Below, in pieces: positions 1 through 10,728 of a stretch of DNA of 64,000 nucleotides. The DNA is from Centrapalus pauciflorus. Lineage: Eukaryota; Streptophyta; Magnoliopsida; Asterales; Asteraceae. The stretch covers positions 151,870 through 215,869 of the forward strand of contig JAANYP010000379.1 in the NCBI GenBank assembly GCA_020465985.1. Direction: 5' to 3'. The position numbers were made by a program, and so were the translations under genes. A model generated the notes under the pieces. That model was not told the DNA's origin. It did not search any database and saw only the letters and a program-made list of their open reading frames with translations. The first letter of the stretch is position 1, and every line of letters starts with the position of its first letter.

Positions 1-17
1 TCAAACAGGTTGAGAAG

Positions 18-2421
18 ATGAAGACTGCCAAGGAGATGTGGGATACTTTGTGTACCGTCTATGATGGATCCACAATCACACTTGACAACAGGATTAACAA
101 TCTTGTTAGACAGTATGAACTCTTCTTTGCAAAACCAAAGGAGACTCTCACTGAAACCTACACCAGGTTTACTGCTCTTGTAAATGATCTCAAAGCTGTT
201 GGGATCACCAAGGATAGCCTGACTTCGGTAAACAAATTCTTAGATGTTCTGCCTGAAGAATGGAATTATTTTTCTACAATTTTAAGGAATTCAGGTACCA
301 TCAAAAGTATGGATCTTGTTAACTTATATGGATCCTTACTAAATGATGAGCAATCAAGGCAACAGAAGAGAAATGCCCTGGAAATATCTAAGAAAGGTGC
401 AGCCTTTGTGGCTAGTGTGAGACAACCTGTAAATCAAGTGAGTGATGTGTTCACTCAACCTGATCAACAGGCTGATGATAAGGAGGAAATGTCTGATGAG
501 GAAGACAATGCAGATATTGCTGAACTGGATGATGAGCAAATGATAGCCATGCTTGTCAAAAGGTTCAACAAGAAAAGGTTTTGAAGAAACATGCTGCAGG
601 GAAGTTCAAATGCTGTCAAAAAGAAAGCATTTGACAAGACCAAAGCTGAGTGCTTCAAATGTGGCAAAACTGGCCATATAGCAGCTGACTGTGTGTCAAA
701 AGCTGTTGGTCAGTCATCCAAACCACACAAGACAAACAGGGATGATGGCTCTAGGGTTAAGTACCTTATGGCTATGGCTAAGCTGAGGAAGTTGGAAAAC
801 TCAGTGGTTTCTAACCGGCAAAAGGGACTTATGGCAGAGACTTGTGACTGGGAGGAGTCTGATTCATCATCTGATGAAGAAGACAATAACTGTCTGATGG
901 CCAACACTGATGTCCCATCAACAAGCAACTTCAAACAGGATCTGGCTGAAGCTGAAGCTTTTAGCAGCTTGGAGAACTGGAACCCTACAATGATGTATAA
1001 GGTACAAAATTTTATGGATTACAGTTCTGAAGAAAAAGTTAAAATGTTTGAATATATGCTTGTTGATCTGAAAGCTGCTGTTGAGAAGCATGCTGTTTTA
1101 TTATCTGAAATCTCTAAGCTTAAAACTGATATTGAAACAAAATCCAGTAAACTGGACAGCTTCCATAAGTTGGAAGCTGGGCTTGATGAATTAAAACACA
1201 TCAATTCCATTTTACTGGAAGAAAAGAGAGAAACAGATTTAAAACATGCTAAGCTTCAAAAGATAGTTGACTCTTGGTGCCAATCTGCACAAAAAGTCAG
1301 CCACCGCATAAGTCAGCAGATTCCTGCACAAATCTAAGCCAATCTTGGAGGGGATCTTGACACAGCAGCTTCCATTGTTGAGGTTAATAATTTAAAAGAA
1401 GACTTGTCCACTCTTGGTGAGATTCCAAACACTTTTATTCAAAAAGTGAATGGTAAATTAATCTCAACAAACATGTTTGTCAGGCCTCAAAACACTGACA
1501 GCTCGTGTGAACCTAGCTCAAAAGCTGTTGATGAAATAAGTTTTCCATCAAATAAGCTTGCTAAGTGTTCTGCTGATTCACACAAGCAAAAGAAAGGAAA
1601 GCATGTCCAAACTGCAGCTGTGGACATCAAACCTGTTGACAAAACAGGCTTTGGGTCTAAAGCTGGTGTAAAAAGGCATACTAATCCTTTTAATGCTGAA
1701 CATTTTGAAACTAAGTTTTCAAAAGGTAAGCAGTTTGCCTTTAACAAGAGTAAGTCTCAGATTGAAGGCAAAGCTGCTGTGATTTCAAATAAATTTTCTA
1801 ATCATAGTGGTAAACTGGTTTTAAATGAGAATAAGTATTTAAAAACGAGAAATAAAGATTATGTTGATAGGCAACATCAATCACATCTCAGGAAGGGAAA
1901 AGGCAAAGCCATTGCTCAGCTTGAGAGATCTGGGAATAAGTTTCCTAAACCTGTAGAAGTTCAAAAGCCAATTAAGCTTCCTATCTTTGACATCTGCCCT
2001 CCTAAAAAGAGGAAGAAGAGACATGCAAAGCTGTGGCTATTGAACTTTCCACTCAAGCTGTTGATTCATCAAAAAGTGATAAGTTTGCTAAACCTACTGA
2101 TGGAATCAACAGATTAACCCAGAATGTGTTTCTGAAAGGTCTTCTTCCAAAAATGCTAAAAGGAGAAAGTGTTATAAATGTGGAATGAAGACACATCTGG
2201 CCAAAGACTGTCCTGAAACTGAGGACATGAGGCCTGCTGACTCTGATGGTTCCCTCACTGCCAACATAAACATTGTTGGAAACATCTCAGTCAATGAGAG
2301 TGGTATTCAAACTGATACCATTCAAATAGGGATTATTAGTATTGACATCACAAGTCCATCGACAAATGTTGACGAAGTAGGAGAACTCATCTCTGTGATG
2401 AGTTCCCCTAAAAGTATCTAA
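18..2421 (+). pseudogene. gag: copia gag (SIRE-like), broken
   Basis: Structural capsid/nucleocapsid polyprotein. The first ~190 codons form a UBN2-type copia gag domain. A CX2CX4HX4C zinc knuckle (CFKCGKTGHIAADC) lies at 651-692 and a second (CYKCGMKTHLAKDC) at 2171-2212. Between them is a Lys/Glu-rich, probably coiled-coil stretch (about 950-1330). In-frame stops occur at 582-584 (TGA) and 1335-1337 (TAA) with the same frame continuing past both. The frame shifts near 2015 and again near 2120. The final TAA (2419-2421) lies just upstream of a splice-acceptor-like sequence before the protease. The true start is probably upstream of the window. The gag identity is secure; the lineage is inferred. 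Confidence 0.9.
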
Positions 2422-2444
2422 TATACTTCTTATCACTCTGCAGG
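2418..2444 (+). promoter_or_regulatory. candidate 3' splice site at the gag/protease junction (SIRE-like)
   Basis: CTAAT at 2418-2422 fits a plant branch point and contains the gag stop TAA (2419-2421). It is followed by a pyrimidine-rich run and CTCTGCAG|GA, with AG at 2442-2443. The base after AG opens a codon of the protease frame in phase 0. CopA-1 has the same geometry at 24199-24224. Seen in sequence; use in splicing is inference. Confidence 0.4.
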
Positions 2445-3143
2445 AAAAACAACCATCCCAGGTTTGGTACATGGACAGTGGCTGCTCAGGGCACATGACA
2501 AGTTGTAAGGACATGCTGAGTGATCTCAGGCCTGAAAAAGGGCCAAAAGTCACATTTGGTGACATTGTACAGGGATCCACTGAGGGATATGGAACTCTTA
2601 AAGTTGGTGCTGCAGTGTTCAAAAGAGTAGCCTATGTGGTTGGGCTAAAACATAACCTTGTTAGCATAAGTCAACTGTGTGATGCTGCCTATAAGGTTAA
2701 CTTTGATGAGCACCTGGGTTACATATTGGATTCCCAAGGCAAAGTTGTGCTGTGTGCTCAACGGAAGAAAGGTGTATATGTTGTGGACATGCAATCTGCT
2801 GATCCCACAACTGAAACCTGTTTTCTCACAAGAACAAATGCAGACTTAAACTGGTTATGGCACAAAAGGCTGTCACACCTGAACTTCAAGAACATCAACA
2901 AACTCTGTAAGAAAAAGAGTTGGTGACAGGTTTGCCTTCTATGACCTTTGTTAAAGATAAACTCTGCACAGCTTGTGAGAAAGGCAAGCAGAGGAAATCA
3001 TCACTTAAATCCAAACATAACTTCTCTATTGATACTCCTCTCTTCTTAATCCATATGGACTTGTTTGGACCTGTAAATGTCCCAAGTCTAGGAGGAAGAA
3101 GATACACTCTAGTAATGGTTGATGAGTTCTCCAGGTACACATG
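2444..3143 (+). pseudogene. pol: copia pol, first part: protease, GAG-pre-integrase, integrase N-terminal half
   Basis: The aspartic protease active site DSG (W-Y-M-DSG-C-S-G-H-M) is at 2474-2482. The GAG-pre-integrase/zinc-binding region follows at about 2850-2990 (WHKRLSHLNF, then C-T-A-C). A one-base excess in an A run near 2915 shifts the frame between the two halves of this region. The integrase core starts with HMDLFGP at about 3053, giving the first catalytic Asp. The coding sequence stops abruptly at 3143, where G1 is inserted, and resumes in frame after the duplicated ACATG at 10729. Confidence 0.92.
3139..3143. repeat. target site duplication ACATG, left of G1
   Basis: ACATG directly precedes the G1 LTR end TGTGACACCC and is repeated at 10724-10728 directly after the other LTR end (...GGATGTTACA). 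Removing G1 plus one copy restores the copia integrase frame, which proves the insertion. Confidence 0.97.
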
Positions 3144-5352
3144 TGTGACACCCTTGCCACAACAACCACCATTAACAAGACACCCAGGATTAATCACCAA
3201 TACATAAATTACATAATGATCTGATTACTTAATTAAAGTGCGGAAGCAATTAAAGTACAAAATAAAGTATTACAACAGTTTCAAATCACTCTACAGTGCT
3301 ACAGAGGTTACATGTCTATATCTAAAGACTTCCATTACATTACATTGTCCCAAATTTATTACAACATTAATCTCAACAATAAGTTACCAAATAATCAACT
3401 GAGTCTACAATTCACTTCAAACAACAACCTAGCTAGATGGTCCCGCAGCTGATTTTCCTTTTCCTGTAAAAATTTCAACAACTAAAACGTAAGCGAATGC
3501 TTAGTGAATACATAGATTACGCACATTATAAATATTTATGAAGCCCAAGAGTAACCCCGACGACAAACGTCGTATACTCTCTTCGTACACCAAGTAGGGA
3601 CCAGAGCCGCAGCCCCTTCGAGCCCAAAGCTCGGCATTTACACATACCATCTGAGACAAACGAACGATCGGAGATGACATACTGCCTACCGGACCTGGAG
3701 GGATCAGCTCCAGCGTCATATAGCACAGTAACATCAGAGTTAACGATGCGACCCACCGGTCCATCACTAGATGCACAACAATCGAACGGACATGCAACAA
3801 GTAAGAATGTGTATCTAAATCTACGCAAGTTAGTAGAATTCCAACCAAACAAATGAAACAACAAGTCTCAGCAGGCAAAGCTTAACATAAATCAGATATA
3901 ATCATGCGAAATCTACTGTACTCACAGTGGGTGCGTAATTAATCTTTAATCAATTTTATTTCTCCTCGGGCTTTCAACCGGATCCACAAAGTACCCCACT
4001 GTGGGTTAAACAACACCACAAGGGACCTGTTAGTCAGTTGTAAAAACACCTCGTGTCAATAACTGTTTGATTCCATAAAAAACCAAATTTTTATAAGTTT
4101 TGCAAAAATTTTGACCCTAATTCGGATCCATGTCCGAATTCGGACCCCACCCGAATTCGGACCACCAATTCGGTCCTCAATAGATCCTAATTCGGACCCC
4201 ATTACAATTTGGACTTCATCGATTTCGTACCACACATGTCCCAAATTCGGACCATAGCCAGTTCGGTCCCTCATCGAATTCGGACCACCATCCGAATTCG
4301 GATCAATTCGGTTTCCCCAACACTTTAGAAATTATTCTGTTTTTATAAATCAAACACTTCGGACCATATCCGAATTCGGTCCCCAACCGAATTCGGACCC
4401 CATCCGAATTCAAACACTTAGAATATTTTTGCCATTTTGATTATAACATTTCGGATCCTGTCCGAATTTGGTCCGGATCCGAGTTCCTGCCAGATCCGAA
4501 TTCGGACATCCGAGTTCATAAAAGTGCAGTTTTCATACTTTCCAGATTTAATCCAAGCCATTTTTGGTACTAGTTCAATACATGGAATAACTTACACAAA
4601 CTAAAATACATCTATTTTCAACACTTTTAACACTAATATTAACACTATTACATATCAAATTAAACCCATTTTTGTTCATTTTGTTCCATCCGTAAAACAC
4701 ACACACTAAAACACACACAAATCTCTAAAAATCGTACTTAGAGGTTGATTCAGAAGCTGAAACTCAATATATATCAACTCTAACACTCGATTTTAATGAT
4801 TTCATAACAATATCATACATGCATCAACATTTAAACCCCAATTCTATGAATTCGACTTTTATAAGAACCGAACCAAAAACCTTCAAATTTCGATATTTAA
4901 TGAAATGTTTACCTCAAATTGATGATTTCAGTAGTAATAGTTCCTTGAATGCAATCAAAATCCAAACTTTCAGCTTCAAAATCCAAGCTTTTATGATCTT
5001 GTTTTCTTTTAGAGAGAGAGAGCCGAGAGAAATATGAGAGTTTAGTGAGAGAGTGTGTTGGTTGAATATGAAAGACCCTTGGTCTTTTATTTCACAATTT
5101 CAAATTTTAACACCTTTAGTCCCTCAACTCAACTAGTTTATCTAAATACTGATTTTCATCATAATTTTCATCAATAACATTTTAATGATCATTCTTAATA
5201 ATTATTTCACTTAATAAATAAAAATTCTAAATTTCCATAATATGCAACCAACTTCCATAAATTCAAATACATAATCATTATCAATAATTTAACTTAATAC
5301 AAAATTCATCTAATTATCCCAATTACAATAAATTAAATCTGAGGATGTTACA
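3144..5352 (-). repeat. G1 3' LTR (2209 bp)
   Basis: Nearly identical to 8515-10723 at a constant offset of 5371, with the same termini. It contains an array of about fifteen ATTCGG(A/T)-type motifs at roughly 4119-4510, many as the palindrome CCGAATTCGG. A CT-rich leader with GAGAGAGAG (plus strand, about 5010-5060) lies on the transcription-start side. Open frames inside the LTR on either strand show no recognisable domain. Confidence 0.96.
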
Positions 5353-6041
5353 GCATGGGCTCCACCACGCTCAACTTCGTCCTCCGTGTAAAGTTGACAC
5401 TTAGTACCGTACAAGTAATGCCTCCATAATTTCAATGCAAACGTAACAGCTGTTAACTCAAGATCATGAGTTGAGTAGTTCTTCTCATGTTGCTTAAGCT
5501 GTCTTGAAGCATAAGCAATAACCTTCCCACGCTGCATCAATACAGCGCCTAACCCCAGTCTTGAGGCATCCGTATACACCACGAAATCATCGTTGCCTTC
5601 AGGTAAGGCAAGTATCGGAGCCTCGCTTAATGCTTTCTTCAGGACCTCAAATGCTTCCTGTTGCACAGTTTCCCATATAAACGGTGCATTCTTCTTTGTT
5701 AATGCAGTTAAAGGAACTGCAATTTTAGAAAAGTCCTTTATGAATCTCCGATAGTATCCTGCCAACCCCAGAAAACTTCTAACCTCAGTAGCTGAACATG
5801 GCGGCTCCCAGTTCTTTATTGCTTCAACTTTAGCCGGATCTACCGAAATCCCAGCTCCAGAAATTACATGTCCTAGAAACTGTATCTGTTGTAGCCAAAA
5901 CTCGCACTTTGAGAATTTGGCGTACAACCTTTCTTTTCTCAACAACTCCAACAGTTCTCTCAGATGTTCAGCATGTTCGGCTTCAGACTTAGAGTATACT
6001 AAAATATCATCGATATATACAATTACCGATTTATTCAACAT
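5310..6041 (-). pseudogene. pol: gypsy RT C-terminal part and truncated RNase H (G1)
   Basis: Continues the RT after a one-base frameshift near 6040. The catalytic YIDD box is at about residues 9-12, followed by the RT thumb/connection (FLGHVIS, FLGLAGYYRRF). RNase H begins with the YTDAS box and continues to the KLWRHYL region, then breaks. After LYT the sequence jumps to an acidic tail (EDEVERGG) and reaches the LTR within about 10 codons; the reading frame then runs on into the LTR. The RNase H end, the zinc finger and DDE core of integrase and any chromodomain are absent. The join at about 5385-5390 is therefore a deletion junction. Confidence 0.93.
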
Positions 6042-8296
6042 GGTCTACAAACCCTATTCATTAAATCCATAAAGACAGCTGGGGCGTTAGTTAATCCAAA
6101 AGGCATTACCAGAAACTCGTAATGTCCATACCGAGTCCTGAATGCTGTCTTTGGCACATCTTCCTCTCGAACCTTCAATTGATGATATCCCGATCTCAGA
6201 TCAATCTTAGAAAATACACTAGCCCCATGTAACTGATCAAACAAGTCGTCTATCCTCGGCAGTGGATACTTGTTCTTAATCGTCAACTTATTCAGTTCCC
6301 GATAATCTATGCACATCCTCATCGTGCCATCTTTCTTCTTAACAAATAACACCGGAGCTCCCCACGGCGATGAACTTGGTCGAATGAAGCCCTTGTCCAA
6401 CAATTCTTGCAGCTGTGTCATCATTTCCTTCATCTCGGTTGGGGCAAGGCGATAAGGAGAACGAGCTACCGGTGCAGCTCCGGGGATCAGATCAATTCGA
6501 AACTCAACTTGTCTCTCAGGCGGCACGCCAGACAAGTCTTCTGGAAACACATCCGGAAACTTTGAAACAACCGGCACCTCGGCCAAAGTTCTCTTCTCTG
6601 CCTTAGCATCAATCGCATATGCTAAGTATGCATCACATCCCTTTGCAACAAGCTTTCGAGCTTTTGCAATAGTCAGCAAACACAGATCCCCGCTTCTCCT
6701 ATCCCCATATATACATATCTCACGCCCCTCAGGGGTAGTTATTTTTATCATTCGGCTCTTACACACTATATGGGCTTCATTCTCTATCAACCAATCCATC
6801 TCGATAATTATATCAAACTCACTGAATTCTATCGGAATCAGATCTAAATTGAAGACTACATCTTCAATTACTAACGTGCAATTACGGTATACATGATCTA
6901 CCTTAACTAAAGTGTTGTTAGCAGTTTGAATATCAAGTATAGCAGACAGCTTAGACAGTGGCATAGCAAGTTGTTGTGCAAAAGCAGTAGACACGAAAGA
7001 ACGGTTGGCACCCGAATCAAAAAGAACTTGTGCAGGCATGGAATTTACAACAAACATACCCGTGACCACCTCTGGGTTTTCCCTAGCTTCCTCTGCAGTG
7101 ATTTGAAAGGCACGAGCCGATGCCCTCTGTGACTGACCCCGGCGGTTAACTGAACCACCGCTTGAACCTCCCGAAGATCGTGTTGATGTTGGAGCAGCAG
7201 TTGCTGGAGCATTCTTCCTACAGTTCCTGCTATAGTGGCCCCACACTCCACACTTATAGCAAGCATCACCTTTTCTTGGGCATTCACTCTGAAAATGACC
7301 CAACTCTCCACAGCAAAAGCAAGCACGTCCGTTAGTGCACTTGCCAAAATGTTCCAGGTGACACTTGTTGCAGTATTGTGGCTCGGTGTTGATGGAATAC
7401 GCACGAGCACGACCAGAGGAACTAGATTGACGGCGATAAGATTGTTGAGCTGAATACTGTGAAGACCGGGAGGAACCAGAATATCCTCCCTCCCGTTGGC
7501 GCTTCGGCGGTGACGGCTGTGTTGGGTTGGTGGAAGCAGCAGCGGACCCAATGGAATAACCCGACATGATCAGAATCTGTTCTACATTTCTAGCAGCCTC
7601 AAGTAAGCCAGCAAATGTAGGGTATCGGACATTGCTCATAACCCTTCTTATCTCAATATCCAGACCAGCCTCAAACCTGGTCACCTTCCTTTCTTCAGTA
7701 TCAACTTGATGAGGCGCAAACAGACTCAGCCTCGTGAACTCCACAGCATATTGAGACACCGTCTTAGTCCCCTGTACCAGCGCCATAAACTTTGCTTCCA
7801 ACCTCCGGCGCTCATCAACCGGACAGTACTGCTGAGTGAATAGGTCCTTGAACTCAGCCCAAGTCATAACAGAAATCTTCTCCAATGTCAAAGCGTTCAC
7901 CATGGCATTCCACCACATAATTGCATCATTCGTGAACATAGCAGTTGCATAACGAACCATGTCCTTCTCAGCACAGTCGCTGATTCGGAATGTTCGCTCA
8001 GTTGCTGTTATCCATTCCAGTGCGGCAACAGCATCTCCTAATCCATTAAACTCCACGGCTCCGTTTCCTTTGAAATCCTTAAAACGACAACCTCGGGGTT
8101 TGTTAGATGACCCAGTGTTGTCATCTCGTTCCTCATTGTTACCCCCTTCCTTCTCCTTGTTCTTTCTCTTATCCTCTCTCCTCTTAGCATCGGCCTCATC
8201 TCGAGCCCGAAACTGATCTTGTATCATTTTATTCTGCTCAGCCATCATGGCTAGCATCATCTCTCTGGCTTCCTCAGGTGTCATTCCTCCAGACAT
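6035..8296 (-). pseudogene. gag-pol: gypsy gag-protease-RT polyprotein, N-terminal 753 residues (G1)
   Basis: A long uninterrupted frame. Residues 1-60 are charged, with a Lys/Arg/Glu-rich stretch. The retrotransposon gag domain covers about 80-240. Three Cys/His knuckles lie at about 309-320 (CX2CX3HX3C), 327-340 and 346-359 (both CX2CX4HX4C). The protease active site DSG is near 427. RT starts near residue 610 and includes KKKDGTMRMCIDYRELN and the FLVMPFGLTNAP block. The frame ends in RT just before YIDD because of a one-base shift. The ATG is preceded by the primer site about 200 bp upstream. Apart from that one shift the gag-protease part looks intact, in keeping with the young LTRs. Confidence 0.93.
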
Positions 8297-8497
8297 GTTC
8301 TGAAAATATAAACATATAACTTGTTTAGTAACATGTCATCAGTTTAAAGACACCACTTATTTGTCCCGTATGATAATCAATCTCTTATAATTACTAGATC
8401 ATAACCTATCTTAGTTCAGATCATTACTTAAACCACTACATATCATTACCTAATGTTTGAGATCAAGACCTCACGGACACTTGAATCTCAAACTACT

Positions 8498-8509
8498 GCT
8501 CTGATACCA
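8498..8509 (-). promoter_or_regulatory. G1 primer binding site (initiator tRNA-Met)
   Basis: On the minus strand this reads TGGTATCAGAGC, the common plant initiator-Met primer site, 5 nt inside the 5' LTR that ends at 8515. It fixes the element's orientation. Confidence 0.92.
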
Positions 8510-8514
8510 TCTCG

Positions 8515-10723
8515 TGTGACACCCTTGCCACAACAACCACCATTAACAAGACACCCAGGATTAATCACCAATACATAAATTACATAATGATCTGATTACT
8601 TAATTAAAGTGCGGAAGCAATTAAAGTACAAAATAAAGTATTACAACAGTTTCAAATCACTCTACAGTGCTACAGAGGTTACATGTCTATATCTAAAGAC
8701 TTCCATTACATTACATTGTCCCAAATTTATTACAACATTAATCTCAACAATAAGTTACCAAATAATCAACTGAGTCTTCAATTCACTTCAAACAACAACC
8801 TAGCTAGATGGTCCCGCTGCTGATTTTCCTTTTCCTGTAAAAATTTCAACAACTAAAACGTAAGCGAATGCTTAGTGAATACATAGATTACGCACATTAT
8901 AAATATTTATGAAGCCCAAGAGTAACCCCGACGACAAACGTCGTATACTCTCTTCGTACACCAAGTACGGACCAGAGCCGCAGCCCCTTCGAGCCCAAAG
9001 CTCGGCATTTACACATACCATCTGAGACAAACGAACGATCGGAGATGACATACTGCCTACCGGACCTGGAGGGATCAGCTCCAGCGTCATATAGCACAGT
9101 AACATCAGAGTTAACGATGTGACCCACCGGTCCATCACTAGATGCACAACAATCGAACGGACATGCAACAAGTAAGAATGTGCATCTAAATCTACGCAAG
9201 TTAGTAGAATTCCAACCAAACAAATGAAACAACAAGTCTCAGCAGGCAAAGCTTAACATAAATCAGATATAATCATGCGAAATCTACTGTACTCACAGTG
9301 GGTGCGTATTTAATCTTTAATCAATTTTATTTCTCCTCGGGCTTTCAACCGGATCCACAAAGTACCCCACTGTGGGTTAAACAACACCACAAGGGACCTG
9401 TTAGTCAGTTGTAACAACACCTCGTGTCAACAACTGTTTGATTCCATAAAAAACCAAATTTTTATAAGTTTTGCAAAAATTTTGACCCTAATTCGGATCC
9501 ATGTCCGAATTCGGACCCCACCCGAATTCGGACCACCAATTCGGTCCTCAATAGATCCTAATTCGGACCCCATTACAATTTGGACTTCATCGATTTCGTA
9601 CCACACATGTCCCAAATTCGGACCATAGCCAGTTCGGTCCCTCATCGAATTCGGACCACCATCCGAATTCGGATCAATTCGGTTTCCCCAACACTTTAGA
9701 AATTATTCTGTTTTTATAAATCAAACACTTCGGACCATATCCGAATTCGGTCCCCAACCGAATTCGGACCCCATCCGAATTCAAACACTTAGAATATTTT
9801 TGCCATTTTGATTATCACATTTCGGATCCTGTCCGAATTTGGTCCGGATCCGAGTTCCTGCCAGATCCGAATTCGGACATCCGAGTTCATAAAAGTGCAG
9901 TTTTCATACTTTCCAGATTTAATCCAAGTCATTTTTGGTACTAGTTCAATACATGGAATAACTTACACAAACTAAAATACATCTATTTTCAACACTTTTA
10001 ACACTAATATTAACACTATTACATATCAAATTAAACCGATTTTTGTTCATTTTGTTCCATCCGTAAAACACACACACTAAAACACACACAAATCTCTAAA
10101 AATCGTACTTAGAGGTTGATTCAGAAGCTGAAACTCAATATATATCAACTCTAACACTCGATTTTAATGATTTCATAACAATATCATACATGCATCAACA
10201 TTTAAACCCCAATTCTATGAATTCGGCTTTTCTAAGAACCGAACCAAAAACCTTCAAATTTCGATATTTAATGAAATGTTTACCTCAAATTGATGATTTC
10301 AGTAGTAATAGTTCCTTGAATGCAATCAAAATCCAAACTTTCAGCTTCAAAATCCAAGCTTTTATGATCTTGTTTTCTTTTAGAGAGAGAGAGCCGAGAG
10401 AAATATGAGAGTTTAGTGAGAGAGTGTGTTGGTTGAATATGAAAGACCCTTGGTCTTTTATTTCACAATTTCAAATTTTAACACCTTTAGTCCCTCAACT
10501 CAACTAGTTTATCTAAATACTGATTTTCATCATAATTTTCATCAATAATATTTTAATGATCATTCTTAATAATTATTTCACTTAATAAATAAAAATTCTA
10601 AATTTCCATAATATGCAACCAACTTCCATAAATTCAAATACATAATCATTATCAATCATTTAACTTAATACAAAATTCATCTAATTATCCCAATTACAAT
10701 AAATTAAATCCGAGGATGTTACA
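8515..10723 (-). repeat. G1 5' LTR (2209 bp)
   Basis: Same length and termini as the 3' LTR, with scattered substitutions (for example at 8950, 9120, 9182 and 9308). It contains the same CCGAATTCGG-rich array at about 9490-9880 and a CT-rich leader at about 10380-10430, which on the minus strand lies upstream of the array. The minus-strand order is U3, CT-rich leader, palindromic array, LTR end, primer site. Confidence 0.96.
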
Positions 10724-10728
10724 ACATG
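10724..10728. repeat. target site duplication ACATG, right of G1
   Basis: Perfect copy of 3139-3143, immediately outside the G1 LTR terminus at 10723. Confidence 0.97.

Larger units (their letters stand above)
3144..10723 (-). mobile_element. Ty3/gypsy retrotransposon G1, nested in the copia integrase, internally deleted
   Basis: Two 2209-bp direct LTRs (3144-5352 and 8515-10723) flank a 3162-bp internal region. On the minus strand the LTR runs from TGTAACATCC to GGGTGTCACA. The internal region has a primer binding site, gag, three zinc knuckles, protease, RT and part of RNase H. The rest of RNase H, integrase and any chromodomain are missing. The LTRs differ at about 16 sites by my hand count (~0.7%), so the insertion is recent. 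The protein content resembles Tekay/Del-type elements, but the loss of integrase makes the lineage uncertain. It can only have moved with help in trans, or was deleted after insertion. Confidence 0.96.

Noticed and set aside
3501..3878. Open frames of 112-125 codons inside both G1 LTRs (also 8872-9249), and 72-codon frames at 4056-4274, 4819-5037, 9427-9645 and 10190-10408
   Set aside because: They are duplicated only because the LTR is duplicated, have no domain, and overlap each other in several frames.
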